Counted from the first letter of the stretch, positions 36,377 to 46,096 are shown. The stretch is 64,000 bases of DNA from Halotia wernerae (GCA_034931985.1 JAYGHB010000006.1:66528-130527), one strand, 5' to 3'. Numbers and translations: made by a program. Notes: a model not told the origin generated them from the sequence alone.

Positions 36377-36988
36377 CTAACTGACAGCAGCAACTGCTGG
36401 ACGGCTACCAGCAGCGTGACGGTCAATCACTTGGTCAATCAAGCCATAATCTTTAGCTTCCTCTGGCGACATAAAGAAGTCGCGTTCAGTATCTTCAGCA
36501 ATACGCTCAATTGGTTGACCTGTGTGTTCAGCTAAATAGTTGTTTAGCTTGCGTTTGTGATACAGAATTTCTCGCGCCTGAATTTCAATATCAGTCGCTT
36601 GTCCTTGAGCGCCACCTAAAGGTTGATGAATCATAATCCGAGAATGGGGTAGACTCATCCGCTTACCTTTAGCACCAGCACTGAGAAGAAAAGCTCCCAT
36701 ACTTGCTGCTAGCCCGGTACAAATAGTACAGACATCAGGACGGATGTGCTTCATCGTGTCGAAAATGCCCATACCAGCAGTTACCGAACCACCAGGAGAA
36801 TTTATGTACATGTAAATGTCTTTCTCCGAGTCATCAGCATCTAAAAACAGTAGTTGGGCAACAATCAAGTTAGCTAAGTTGCTATCAACCTGTTGTCCTA
36901 AAAAGATGATGCGCTCACGCAACAGCCGTGAGTAGATATCAAAGGCGCGTTCGCCTCGACCCGATTGTTCAATAACGATAGGAATCAT
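36377..36988 (-). CDS. clpP: ATP-dependent Clp protease proteolytic subunit
   Basis: A 203-residue serine peptidase forming the ClpP ring. Catalytic triad: Ser96 in GLAASMGAF, His121 in SRIMIHQP and Asp170 in TERDFFM. The handle and head helices are intact. Cyanobacteria have several clpP paralogues; the C-terminal Ala/Val-rich tail and the context do not say which one this is. No clpX is adjacent. Confidence 0.95.
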   Translation of the reverse strand: MIPIVIEQSGRGERAFDIYSRLLRERIIFLGQQVDSNLANLIVAQLLFLDADDSEKDIYMYINSPGGSVTAGMGIFDTMKHIRPDVCTICTGLAASMGAFLLSAGAKGKRMSLPHSRIMIHQPLGGAQGQATDIEIQAREILYHKRKLNNYLAEHTGQPIERIAEDTERDFFMSPEEAKDYGLIDQVIDRHAAGSRPAVAAVS

Positions 36989-37374
36989 GCAGCGTGCTTG
37001 TAGCTATTTTACATCCATTTTATCTATGACAACGGCTGATTGTTGTCCTCTCCCCAAGGTAAGCTAATTTCTTCTCTACTTGGCAGATGCATAAATGCCT
37101 CTTGGCACTTTTTATAGGGAAAAGCGTCTAAAGAAATAAGCTTATATGGTCAGGGAAAAAACAATCAAAAAATTCCTCGCCCTTGTCAACCCTGAAAATG
37201 GGATTTGCTACACAATTTTAGTAGCCTAGCGACCAGATCAATGACCACATAAGTGCTAGTAAATTTTCGTTAGCTATTGGTAACTTTTTCAACATTTATT
37301 TAGCTTTTTTGTGAGCAGTTATTCGGTTATTCATGTCAAAATCCGCTAAACCAGTAGTACAGCGTGTATTTACA

Positions 37375-37388
37375 GTAATTCATCCTAC
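37375..37388 (+). promoter_or_regulatory. GTA-N8-TAC site, NtcA-type consensus
   Basis: GTAATTCATCCTAC fits the NtcA consensus and lies 32 bases before the small gene at 37420. A -10 box at the usual distance is not convincing, and this consensus occurs by chance about every 4 kb per strand, so binding is uncertain. Confidence 0.25.
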
Positions 37389-37419
37389 TTACAATGCTAT
37401 CAACTAAGGGAGACCTGCC

Positions 37420-37578
37420 ATGCCAGAAAAACTTGTGCAAGCCGCCATTATAACTTTCTTGCTCTATCTGATAGCAGGACTTAGCCCGAACAGTTTCAAA
37501 GTTCAGACAAGAGTAATATCACCTACCCAAGACACCCCAGCAACGCTTGTCAGTTTCCTGTGGCGATCGCTTAAGTAA
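37420..37578 (+). CDS. Small membrane-associated protein, 52 residues
   Basis: Found by hand translation: ATG at 37420, TAA at 37576-37578. It begins MPEKLVQAAIITFLLYLIAG, giving one hydrophobic helix at about 7-21, followed by a polar tail ending LWRSLK. A good AGGGAG ribosome site lies 7 bases before the ATG. No family recognised. The rest of 36989-37419 is AT-rich spacer. Confidence 0.5.
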   Translation: MPEKLVQAAIITFLLYLIAGLSPNSFKVQTRVISPTQDTPATLVSFLWRSLK

Positions 37579-37708
37579 TTAAAAAAACTTTTGATCTAAG
37601 AGTTAAGTTGTTTGTTGCGTTTCTTATGGATGTATATGGGCATCTAGGCTAAGACTCTAAAGAACAGGGTAGACTGGGCAAAGAAGGCAACTTATTTGCA
37701 TCCCAATC

Positions 37709-39787
37709 ATGACTAATCGCCTTGCTGAAGCTAAGAGTCTCTACCTCCGCAAACACGCCGACAACCCAATTGATTGGTGGTCTTGGTGTGATGAAGCTCT
37801 CGTAACTGCAAGGGCGCAAAATAAACCCATCTTTCTCTCCATTGGTTACTCTAGTTGCCATTGGTGTACTGTCATGGAAGGCGAGGCTTTTTCCAATTTA
37901 GCTATTGCCGAGTACATGAATGCTAATTTCTTGCCCATCAAAGTAGACAGGGAAGAAAGACCTGACCTCGACAGTATTTATATGCAAGCTTTGCAGATGA
38001 TGAGTGGTCAAGGGGGTTGGCCTTTAAATGTTTTTCTTTCTCCAGATGATTTAGTACCGTTTTATGCTGGTACTTATTTTCCAATTGAGCCGCGCTATGG
38101 TCGTCCCAGTTTTTTGCAAGTGCTGCAAGCTCTTCGCCGTTACTACGATACAGAAAAAGATGACTTGCGCCAACGCAAAGCCCTGATTATCGAATCGCTA
38201 CTGACTTCTGCGGTATTGCAAAACGGCACTTCACAAGAAACTCAAACAAACGAGTTACTCAAGCAAGGCTGGAAAACCAGCACGAGCATAATCGCTCCGA
38301 ATAAACACGGTAATAGCTTTCCCATGATTCCCTATGCAGAATTAGCATTGCGGGGAACTCGGTTTTTGTTCCCTGGCTCTGATTGGGAACGAGAATTTCA
38401 GATTGATGGCAAGCAAATTTGTACTCAACGGGGACTGGATTTAGCATTGGGGGGCATTTATGATCATGTAGGCGGCGGCTTTCATCGCTATACTGTTGAC
38501 GCTACTTGGACAGTGCCTCACTTTGAAAAGATGCTCTATGACAACGGTCAGATTGTTGAGTATCTAGCGAATTTGTGGAGTGCTGGAGTCCAAGAACCAG
38601 CGTTTAAACGAGCAGTTGCAGGTACTGTTCAATGGCTCCAACGAGAGATGACTGCCCCGGAAGGTTACTTTTATGCTGCTCAAGATGCCGATAGCTTTAC
38701 TAACCCCACCGCAGCGGAACCAGAAGAAGGAGCATTTTATGTCTGGAGTTATAGCGAACTAGAACAACTGTTAACGCCAGAGGAACTAACGGAATTACAA
38801 CAAAAGTTTACAGTAGCTCCTAATGGCAACTTTGAAGGCAAGAACGTTCTGCAAAGACGTGATTTGGGACAATTAAGTGCAGCGCTAGAAATTGCATTGG
38901 ACAAGTTGTTTACTGCTCGCTATGGTGATGCACCAAATTCACTGAAGACTTTCCCTGCTGCTAGTAACAATCAGGAAGCAAAAACTCACGACTGGCCTGG
39001 CCGCATCCCCTCGGTGACAGATACAAAAATGATTGTGGCTTGGAATAGCTTGATGATTTCCGGGTTAGCAAGATCTGCTGGGGTATTCCAAGAACCTTTG
39101 TATATGGAAATAGCCGCACGAGCAGCAACTTTTATCCTGGAGCATCAATTTATAGATGGGCGTTTCCAGCGACTGAACTATCAAGGTCAAGCAACTGTGC
39201 TAGCGCAGTCGGAAGATTACGCTTTGTTTATTAAAGCGCTGTTAGATTTACAAGCTTGTTCTCCTGACCAAAAACACTGGTTAGAAAAAGCGATCGCTCT
39301 CCAAGATGAGTTCGATCAATTTCTTTGGAGTGTAGAATTAGGTGGCTACTACAATACCTCCAGTGATGCCAGTCAAGATTTAATTGTGCGGGAGCGCAGT
39401 TATGCAGATAATGCTACACCATCAGCCAACGGAGTTGCGATCGCTAATTTAGTCCGTCTAGCTTTACTCACTGATCATCTACATTATTTAGATTTAGCCG
39501 AACAAGGTTTGAAAGCTTTTAGCAGTGTCATGAGTAACGCTCCCCAAGCCTGTCCTAGCTTGTTCACAGCCTTAGATTGGTATCGTAATTCTACCTTAAT
39601 TCGTAGTACGATTGAGCAGATAAACCCTCTTATCCCCCAGTATTTGCCCGTGGTTGCGTTTGCTGTCATACCAGATTTACCAAAAGGCAGTGTTGGGTTA
39701 GTTTGCCAAGGGTTAAAGTGTCTGCCATCACCAGCAAATTTCGAGCAGTTATTGCAACAAGTACAGCAAAGTCAAACTAGGGCGTAA
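37709..39787 (+). CDS. DUF255/YyaL-family thioredoxin-domain protein
   Basis: A 692-residue protein of the YyaL/SPATA20 family. The N-terminal thioredoxin-like DUF255 domain (about 1-160) has SIGYSSCHWCTVME with Cys50 and Cys53, and FLSPDDLVPFYAGTYFP. The remainder is an (alpha/alpha)6-barrel resembling N-acylglucosamine epimerase or glycosyl hydrolases (GGIYDHVGGGFHRYTVD, WNSLMISGLA). The true reaction is not established for bacterial members. mobA follows four bases after the stop, so the two are probably cotranscribed. Confidence 0.9.
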   Translation: MTNRLAEAKSLYLRKHADNPIDWWSWCDEALVTARAQNKPIFLSIGYSSCHWCTVMEGEAFSNLAIAEYMNANFLPIKVDREERPDLDSIYMQALQMMSGQGGWPLNVFLSPDDLVPFYAGTYFPIEPRYGRPSFLQVLQALRRYYDTEKDDLRQRKALIIESLLTSAVLQNGTSQETQTNELLKQGWKTSTSIIAPNKHGNSFPMIPYAELALRGTRFLFPGSDWEREFQIDGKQICTQRGLDLALGGIYDHVGGGFHRYTVDATWTVPHFEKMLYDNGQIVEYLANLWSAGVQEPAFKRAVAGTVQWLQREMTAPEGYFYAAQDADSFTNPTAAEPEEGAFYVWSYSELEQLLTPEELTELQQKFTVAPNGNFEGKNVLQRRDLGQLSAALEIALDKLFTARYGDAPNSLKTFPAASNNQEAKTHDWPGRIPSVTDTKMIVAWNSLMISGLARSAGVFQEPLYMEIAARAATFILEHQFIDGRFQRLNYQGQATVLAQSEDYALFIKALLDLQACSPDQKHWLEKAIALQDEFDQFLWSVELGGYYNTSSDASQDLIVRERSYADNATPSANGVAIANLVRLALLTDHLHYLDLAEQGLKAFSSVMSNAPQACPSLFTALDWYRNSTLIRSTIEQINPLIPQYLPVVAFAVIPDLPKGSVGLVCQGLKCLPSPANFEQLLQQVQQSQTRA

Positions 39788-39791
39788 AGAG

Positions 39792-40454
39792 ATGGGGAGC
39801 AAGGAAAAATCCTCAGCACTTCTAACTGCTATTGTGTTAGCAGGCGGTAAAAGTTCTCGCATGGGTAGAGATAAAGCCTTACTTCTCATTGAAGGTGTGC
39901 CATTGTTGCAGCGAGTTTGTGGCATTGCAGAACGTTGTGCCGATACTGTTTATATTGTTACTCCCTGGCCAGAACGGTATCGGCACTTGCTTTTACCTCG
40001 TTGCCAATTTATTCAGGAAGTTTCTTTACCCTTAATAGATAACAATGTGGAAATACAGGAAAATACAGAGACTCTCATCTTCTCTCCTACTACCCATACC
40101 CACGGGCCACTTGTAGGGTTTGCCCAAGGACTAGTACAAGTAAAGACAGATTGGGTGTTGTTACTGGCTTGCGATTTACCCAAGTTGCAGATTGATATTT
40201 TGCAAGCATGGGCAGCAGAACTTGATCATGTGGAAGATGAAGCGATCGCAGCTTTAACTTGTTCTAATAGAGGCTGGGAACCTCTGTGTGGTTTCTATCG
40301 CCGTCGCTGTTTACCCCAACTTTTAGAGTTTATCAATCAAGGGGGGCGATCGTTTCAGCAATGGCTGAAGCACCATCCAGTGCAAGTTCTGTCCTTACCA
40401 ACACCGGAAATCCTGTTTAACTGTAATACACCAGAAGACTGGGCTTTGATTTGA
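39792..40454 (+). CDS. mobA: Molybdenum cofactor guanylyltransferase
   Basis: A 220-residue nucleotidyltransferase that adds GMP to molybdopterin to form MGD, needed by nitrate reductase-type enzymes. The GTP-binding signature LAGGKSSRMGRDKA is at residues 16-29. The metal-binding motif LLACDLP and the late motif PLCGFYRR are present. It starts four bases after the YyaL-family gene. Molybdate enzymes such as nitrate reductase are not in the window. Confidence 0.92.
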   Translation: MGSKEKSSALLTAIVLAGGKSSRMGRDKALLLIEGVPLLQRVCGIAERCADTVYIVTPWPERYRHLLLPRCQFIQEVSLPLIDNNVEIQENTETLIFSPTTHTHGPLVGFAQGLVQVKTDWVLLLACDLPKLQIDILQAWAAELDHVEDEAIAALTCSNRGWEPLCGFYRRRCLPQLLEFINQGGRSFQQWLKHHPVQVLSLPTPEILFNCNTPEDWALI

Positions 40455-40958
40455 TGTATACAGCATTTTAACGAAAACAAAGAGTAATAAATTTTACTAT
40501 TATCAATCTTAAAAAAAGCATATTTGTTATCTAACAAACAATAGTTTCTCACACTCTTACTATATATTGAGATATAGCTTTTCTTAATAAACCTTGTATA
40601 GCTCATGGCGAGTAGCGCGCGGTCATATATTCCTAATGTAATTTTGACTAGTGTCCCTACTCGCCTTTTTCCGCATTTACGGTTAATAGCAGTAATGATT
40701 TGTATATACAATTACAGAACCCATGAGAAGCTCAGGTTTTTCGCCGCTTTCTATAATTTGTTAACTTTAAATGTGGTTCTGAGTACATGATTTCACAAGT
40801 TCGTAGCGAAAAATAGCTTTACATTAAATCTTTGCGTTCCCTTGCGTTTAAAAAAGTACTATTTTAAACACAGAGGGACACAGAGTTTTGCCAAATTTAA
40901 TTCCCTACGAATTAATGAAATGTTGTACTTAGTTCTATTTTTGTCAAGGAACTTTAAT
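40455..40958. other. Intergenic region with CTTTGCG-type repeat
   Basis: No gene is supported. The stretch 40830-40885 contains TTTGCGTTCCCTTGCGTTTA and ACACAGAGGGACACAGAG. The same style recurs at 20420-20470 and 41886-41950. Short open frames here overlap each other and lack ribosome sites. Confidence 0.5.
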
Positions 40959-41885
40959 ATGCATCGTCGTTGGATATTATCTGCTCTAGCAATTTTGTTA
41001 AGTCTAGTTTTAGCAGCTTGCACTACTGCAACTACTCAGCAGCCACAAGCGAAAGTGTCAGTCACGACAGAAACACCTAATACTAATTCTCAACAATCTG
41101 CGAAAAGAATTGTAACTCTTTCCTCCCTTGCTACAGATATCATTTATCAACTCGATAAATCAAAGCTAGTAGGTATTACTGGTAGCACATTATTTAATAA
41201 TGATCCCCAATTTAAAAATATTCCTCGTGTGAGTGAAGGGCAAAGTCCTCCTAACCTAGAAAAAATTGTTGCTCTCAAACCAGATTTAGTAATTGGTGCA
41301 GAAGGTTTTTCTAACCCAGCAATTCAAAGACTCCAGCAACTAGGAATTGCCAATCTTCTAACTCAAGTAAAAAGTTGGGAATCTTTAGAAGAACTTACTA
41401 AAAAGCTGGCTCAATTAATTGGTGCTGATCCCCAGCCTTTATTAAACCGCTATCAAACTTTTTTACCAGACAAGCCAACTCAAAACCTGTCAACTCTAGT
41501 ACTAGTTAGCCGTCAACCAATTTTAGCACCGAATAAAAACAGTTGGGCTGGAGATCTACTGGCAAAATTTCAGACAAAAAATTTAGTAGCAGAACTACAA
41601 GGTAACAGTCCAATCGGTGGGTATGTAACACTATCGGCTGAGAAAGTTTTACAAGCAAATCCAGAAGTAATTATTGTAGTCAATCCTCCACAAGGCGGTT
41701 CAAAAGCAGCCATTTTGTCATCCTTTAAAAAGGAAGCTTTTTGGCAAAAATTACAAGCTACTAAAAATAATCAAGTCTATGTTTTTGACTATTACGGATT
41801 GGTAAATCCTGGCAGTATAGATGCCATAGAAAAAGCTTGTCAGCAACTTAAGCAAGATTTATTTTTGACAAAAAGCCAAAAATAA
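40959..41885 (+). CDS. ABC transporter substrate-binding lipoprotein (BtuF/FhuD-like)
   Basis: A 308-residue protein of the helical-backbone (metal chelate, type III) binding-protein class. The start is taken at the ATG at 40959, which has AAGGA eight bases before it and gives a clean lipoprotein signal (LSLVLAACTT, Cys at about 21). Domain features: RIVTLSSLATDIIYQLDKS, ALKPDLVIGAEG, and the closing NPGSIDAIEKAC. Such proteins bind ferric siderophores, haem or cobalamin. No permease or ATPase gene is adjacent. The iron-uptake genes that follow, on the other strand, suggest an iron ligand. Confidence 0.82.
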   Translation: MHRRWILSALAILLSLVLAACTTATTQQPQAKVSVTTETPNTNSQQSAKRIVTLSSLATDIIYQLDKSKLVGITGSTLFNNDPQFKNIPRVSEGQSPPNLEKIVALKPDLVIGAEGFSNPAIQRLQQLGIANLLTQVKSWESLEELTKKLAQLIGADPQPLLNRYQTFLPDKPTQNLSTLVLVSRQPILAPNKNSWAGDLLAKFQTKNLVAELQGNSPIGGYVTLSAEKVLQANPEVIIVVNPPQGGSKAAILSSFKKEAFWQKLQATKNNQVYVFDYYGLVNPGSIDAIEKACQQLKQDLFLTKSQK

Positions 41886-41950
41886 CCTTTCATAAAACCT
41901 TTGCGCTCCTCTGCGTGAACCTTCGCGCTCCTTTGCGTTTAAAAAAGTTT
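41886..41950. repeat. CTTTGCG/CTCTGCG repeat
   Basis: CCTTTGCGCTCCTCTGCGTG and CGCTCCTTTGCGTTTAAAAA lie between two convergent genes. Relatives are at 20430-20470 and 40830-40855. Confidence 0.5.
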
Positions 41951-41956
41951 TAACCC

Positions 41957-42925
41957 TTAATCTTTGGCAGAACTAACTGGTTTTTGAGTCATAGAAACAT
42001 CCTTTTTAGCTGGAGCAGAACTACCATTAAGACTGCGAAAATATAGCCCCCCAACAATCAATAAAAATACAACATAGCCGACTGCTTGTACTACATAAAG
42101 ATGATCTCGATAACCAAATAAAGCTTTGAGAACAATTCCAGGAAACTGCCCATCAGGCAAAATATTAGAAGTATTCCAAACCATTGGCCCCAAAATACAA
42201 GAGTGGACTTTGGTAAAGCGTTCGTAATAAAAACAAAGACTTTCAGAAGCGCGGCTGCTAAGGGCAAGATTAGTCACTGCTTCGTCAAAATTTTTCAAAC
42301 CAGAAACTACCAATCCGGCAACAATCAACACTAATAAAACGCCCATTACCTGGAAAAACTGGCGGATATTAATTTTGATGCCCCATTTAAATAGCAGTAC
42401 CCCAATACCAGCTGCTGCTGCTAAACCACCAATAGCACCCAAAGCTGGTATTAATCCCTGTTGAAAATTAGCAGAAACAAACAGAACAGTTTCAAAACCT
42501 TCGCGGACAACAGCAATTAAAATTAAACTAAAAACGCCCCAACCAGCATGGGAGTCTTGTGTCAGTGCTTCTGTAACTGCTCCCTCAACTTGCGTTTTCA
42601 TGAATTTGGCTTGTTTAGTCATCCAGATTAGCATCCAGCTGAGCATTGCGATCGCTAATACACTAAACACACCTTCTAGCATTGGCTCAACTACTGACGT
42701 GTATTGGGGATTAACCGCCCCTAGTGCTTGAATCCCCCAACCAAATAGCACACCAATTAGCGCACTGACAGCAATACCAACGCAAACTCCAGCGTATACC
42801 CAAATGTTGAGTCGGGATTGTTTAGCTTTTTTGAGCAAAGCCAGCACAATCCCAACTACAAGGGCAGCCTCGACTCCTTCTCGGAGTGTAATTACAAAAG
42901 TAGGTAAAGCAACACTAAAATTCAT
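41957..42925 (-). CDS. FTR1-family iron permease
   Basis: A 322-residue membrane protein with seven or so hydrophobic helices. The two iron-coordinating REGxE motifs of the Ftr1/EfeU class are present: REGVE at 15-19 and REGFE at 141-145. These permeases import iron after oxidation by a partner ferroxidase. The ATG at 42925 has AAAGGA before it, so it is preferred to the ATG eight codons upstream. Last gene of a minus-strand run with a multicopper oxidase, an HxxE lipoprotein and a ferritin-like protein. Confidence 0.92.
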   Translation of the reverse strand: MNFSVALPTFVITLREGVEAALVVGIVLALLKKAKQSRLNIWVYAGVCVGIAVSALIGVLFGWGIQALGAVNPQYTSVVEPMLEGVFSVLAIAMLSWMLIWMTKQAKFMKTQVEGAVTEALTQDSHAGWGVFSLILIAVVREGFETVLFVSANFQQGLIPALGAIGGLAAAAGIGVLLFKWGIKINIRQFFQVMGVLLVLIVAGLVVSGLKNFDEAVTNLALSSRASESLCFYYERFTKVHSCILGPMVWNTSNILPDGQFPGIVLKALFGYRDHLYVVQAVGYVVFLLIVGGLYFRSLNGSSAPAKKDVSMTQKPVSSAKD

Positions 42926-42993
42926 CGAATGTCCTTTGTTCTTGGTCATTAGTCATTCGTCATTACTGACAAATGACTACTAACTTTTAACTA

Positions 42994-43428
42994 TTAGCTG
43001 AAATCGCGTAACATTTTTTTGAGTTCGAGATTATGCATCTCTTCTTGCCCAATCATGCCACGGGCAAATTCTTCGAGATAAATACTGGCATTGCTAACAG
43101 TTTCCAGCAGACTTTTATACAGATCAAGTGCCTTCTTTTCATGGGATAAGCTTTCTGACAGAATATCCTTGACTGTATGTTGATAAGTTTCTTCCATTTG
43201 AGCGATTTTGAGCGAGGGATGCCCATCTAAGCCCGTCAGAATTTCTCCTACTTGTTGGGCATGAAGTAAAGATTCACTAGCCTGGGCTTTGAAAAAATCT
43301 ACAATCGGAATCCGATTCGGGCCAGTTACCATCAAGGAGTAATGAGTGTAACGCACTACCCCCGCTAGTTCAAATTCCATGATGGAGTTCAGTAGGTCGA
43401 TGGTTTTATTATGGTCAAGCTCTTGCAT
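42994..43428 (-). CDS. Ferritin-like (bacterioferritin-type) protein
   Basis: A 144-residue four-helix bundle. Di-iron ligands of the ferritin-like class can be read: Glu in MEFELAGVVRY, ExxH in ASESLLHAQQ, a further Glu in LSHEKKALDLY, and ExxH in GQEEMHNLE. Members store iron or oxidise Fe(II). It lies between FTR1 (68 bases) and the lipoprotein gene on the same strand, fitting a role in handling the iron brought in. Confidence 0.85.
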   Translation of the reverse strand: MQELDHNKTIDLLNSIMEFELAGVVRYTHYSLMVTGPNRIPIVDFFKAQASESLLHAQQVGEILTGLDGHPSLKIAQMEETYQHTVKDILSESLSHEKKALDLYKSLLETVSNASIYLEEFARGMIGQEEMHNLELKKMLRDFS

Positions 43429-43605
43429 TAGTTGTTAATTCAAGTTACGAATGGAGCGTCATGGGTAATGAGTTAGGAGGTATACTTCTTACAGTTGTTC
43501 AAAGCTCAGATTATCTACACTCTTCACTTCGTAACTCCTAACTATTACCTCACTTACTACTTATTTTAATCTTCTTAATCTAAGCTTCCCATTAAGTTCA
43601 GAAGA

Positions 43606-44640
43606 CTATTGTTGGGCTTGGGTGCTAGATTGCTCAATCACTTTTTGAGAGTTTTGTTCAATGGTTGTCACCAGCTGAGTAACCTCACTAGGAGTTTTCA
43701 CTGGTTTAGCGGGCGGGATAACGCTAGGCCAAACTTTTGTGAGTTTAGCTAGACTTGTCTCAATTGCTTGATGTGCTTCAGGATTTTGTTGAGCTACCTG
43801 ACTAGAAATACTTTGATATAATTCGTTGGCATAAATTACAAAACCACGAGAGTCTTGATATTCAATTGCTGCTGTGATTTTACCATCTGCGATCGCAGCT
43901 CCATATTCTGAGTTGGCTGCATCCAATAATTCATTAATTACCTGTAGCACAAATCCCGGTTTTGAACGTTGATCTGGGGGTAGAGTTGCGATCGCTCCAT
44001 CAACGGCTTGCACTGAAGAGGTAAGATCAGTTTTGACTTTGGCATTCTTAGGATTAGATTTTACCAAATCTTCCAAGCTAATCAAAGTTGTCTTAAATTC
44101 TTTAACTTTACGCTCATTCAGTTGATCTTCTACATCCACATAAATTTCCTCAACTGGGTGTCCAATATGAGGTTCGGCTTGTTTTGGCAGATTTTTATCT
44201 AAAAGTTCTTGTGCTACTAAAAGATGTCCTTTCATCAACCCCAACTTTGTCATGTAATCAACATCTTTTGCTTCGCCTGTTAGTACCACTTCTTGAACAG
44301 TTACCATATCTTTAATTTGGTCAAACTGCTCTTGATTAATTACTTTTTTAGTAACTAAATCTTCTGGACTAGCATAAGGACGACTGGCTTGAATTTTGTT
44401 CGATAAGGCTGGGACACCTAACTTGGCTTCAAACTTATCCAATTCTGACAAGATAGCATTATTAATATTAATTTTTGCTTTACCGCTATGACTGCTATGA
44501 GTGGTGGTTTCAGTCACCTGTGCAGTGGAATTGGCTGCGGGTGCAGATGGGTTTTCTGCTTGTGGTGTATTATTACATCCGCTTAAAGTAACTATGGCAG
44601 CAGTAGCTACGGTTAAACATACATAACGAAATTTGATCAT
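43606..44640 (-). CDS. EfeO-like lipoprotein with N-terminal helix-hairpin-helix
   Basis: A 344-residue lipoprotein (lipobox TLSGC, Cys22). A spacer with several His residues leads to a ComEA-type helix-hairpin-helix (about 56-115, ININNAILSELDKFEAKLG). A large helical domain follows with MKGHLLVAQELL, PHIGHPVEE (an HxxE motif at 161-164) and EYQDSRGFV. HxxE is the metal motif of the M75 imelysin/EfeO group. Within an FTR1 and multicopper oxidase cluster, a periplasmic iron-binding role is likely. The pairing with a DNA-binding-type fold in an exported protein is unusual. Confidence 0.7.
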   Translation of the reverse strand: MIKFRYVCLTVATAAIVTLSGCNNTPQAENPSAPAANSTAQVTETTTHSSHSGKAKININNAILSELDKFEAKLGVPALSNKIQASRPYASPEDLVTKKVINQEQFDQIKDMVTVQEVVLTGEAKDVDYMTKLGLMKGHLLVAQELLDKNLPKQAEPHIGHPVEEIYVDVEDQLNERKVKEFKTTLISLEDLVKSNPKNAKVKTDLTSSVQAVDGAIATLPPDQRSKPGFVLQVINELLDAANSEYGAAIADGKITAAIEYQDSRGFVIYANELYQSISSQVAQQNPEAHQAIETSLAKLTKVWPSVIPPAKPVKTPSEVTQLVTTIEQNSQKVIEQSSTQAQQ

Positions 44641-44742
44641 TTTTATTCTTGGGGATATTTAGAAGGTAGTAATTAAAACATTTCCAACTACTAACAGCAA
44701 TTGGATTTGACAGAGTGTCATAGATTTAACTTTTGCACATAA

Positions 44743-44757
44743 TGATACTTTTTATCA
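44743..44757. promoter_or_regulatory. TGATA-N5-TATCA palindrome, possible Fur-type operator
   Basis: TGATACTTTTTATCA is a 5-5-5 inverted repeat about 100 bases upstream of the EfeO-like gene. It resembles part of an iron-box but is shorter than the 19-base consensus. A related A/T-rich stretch (ATTATTGACAAT on the minus strand) lies near 45972-45984, upstream of the multicopper oxidase. Confidence 0.35.
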
Positions 44758-44877
44758 ACTATTTGCTAATTTTGACTAAAAATTTAATTATGAAATTCAC
44801 CTAGCCATCAAAGTGCTGACAAAGCTTATAAAGCTCGCTATCTATGGAATCTAAGCTTTGAGGAATGCTCAATAATT

Positions 44878-45894
44878 CTAGTCAGGATTTTGAGATTTAC
44901 TGGCAGCAACAACTTCAAATTGTCCCATGCAACCGTTTTCTGCGATCGCATCTTGATGCGGGTGAAACATATACTTACCTGGATAGCGAAAGGAAAATTC
45001 CAAGATGTGTCTTTCTGCTACACCCATCGTAATTACGTCGGTTTTCTCGCTGGGAGTCATCGTCATCCCAGAACGATAAACATCAAAAAAGTTGGCATGG
45101 AGATGAAACGTCACCGCCGGATCGTATTCAATAATGTTGAGGACATACAGCCGAATCAACTGATTTTGGTAAATACGGATGGGATTATCCATGTAATGGT
45201 GAGGTAGTCCGTTAAAGGCGTAATATTCATTACGACTATCGTCATTCACGTCATAGCCAGCCATCACTAATACAATCTCATCAGCCGGAGGACGCGGCGT
45301 TGGAGGATCGATGATGAACATCCCGTACAATCCCTTCGCAATGTGCCGGGTAACTGGTGCAATATGACAGTGGTAAAGGTGAACACCATAAGGTTCAGCA
45401 TCAAATTCATAAATTGTGGCATTACCATTTCTGACTGGATGGACACCATCCATTTCGGCAGGATGAACACCATGAAAATGTAGAGAGTGAGAATGTCCTG
45501 CCTCATTTAAAAATAACACCCGCACGCGATCGCCTTGTTTAGCCCGTAGCGTTGGCCCCGGTATACGACCGTTTAAGTCCCAGATATTGTAAGATACAGC
45601 ACTATTGAGTTGAATAATGGAAGTACCAGCAGTTAACTCAAATTCTCGGATGGTGCGGCCATTTTCTTGCTTCACTGTTCCATAATCAAAATCCCTGAGC
45701 ATCTTCATCGGGTTAGCAACGCCTTCAGATGCTTCTATCTCAACAGGTGGTATTCTTACCCTTGAGTGAGTTTGTAAATTCAAAATTTGCCAAAGGGCTG
45801 CCGCACCGGTCACACCAGCACCCGCTAATCCCAATCTTAGCAGTTGACGGCGACTCCAAAGTTTTTCTTTCCCCAAAATAAAGTGCTTGGGCAT
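44878..45894 (-). CDS. Multicopper oxidase with Tat signal
   Basis: A 338-residue two-domain cupredoxin from the ATG at 45894; the frame extends 16 codons to a TTG. A Tat signal is present (SRRQLLRLGLAGAG) with a hydrophobic core after it. Copper ligands are seen in HSHSLHFHGVHP, HLYHCHIAPVTRHI, FHLHANFF and FHPHQDAIAENGCMG, covering type 1 and trinuclear sites. It would oxidise metal ions or phenols in the periplasm. First gene of the run leading to FTR1, hence a likely ferroxidase partner (as Fet3 for Ftr1). Confidence 0.88.
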   Translation of the reverse strand: MPKHFILGKEKLWSRRQLLRLGLAGAGVTGAAALWQILNLQTHSRVRIPPVEIEASEGVANPMKMLRDFDYGTVKQENGRTIREFELTAGTSIIQLNSAVSYNIWDLNGRIPGPTLRAKQGDRVRVLFLNEAGHSHSLHFHGVHPAEMDGVHPVRNGNATIYEFDAEPYGVHLYHCHIAPVTRHIAKGLYGMFIIDPPTPRPPADEIVLVMAGYDVNDDSRNEYYAFNGLPHHYMDNPIRIYQNQLIRLYVLNIIEYDPAVTFHLHANFFDVYRSGMTMTPSEKTDVITMGVAERHILEFSFRYPGKYMFHPHQDAIAENGCMGQFEVVAASKSQNPD

Positions 45895-46028
45895 GGCATA
45901 TTTAACAGTTTTGCGACATAGAAAATTGCCAAAGATTCGCAATTACTTTGGATAATATCGGAATTAATAATTATTGTCAATAATGCTGATAGCGCTTCCG
46001 GGTTGTGTGCAATACACTCCAGTTATGA

Positions 46029-46096
46029 AAAGGGGCTAGGAACTAGGGCTAGAGACTAGAGTGGTGTATTTTTCCATTCACGTGAAAACCGCTATA
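46029..46096 (-). repeat. Dispersed TATAGCGG repeat, inverted copy
   Basis: Read on the minus strand it begins TATAGCGGTTTTCACG and contains ACACCACTCTAG and repeated CTAG words. It matches the blocks at 2403 and 26338. Confidence 0.5.
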
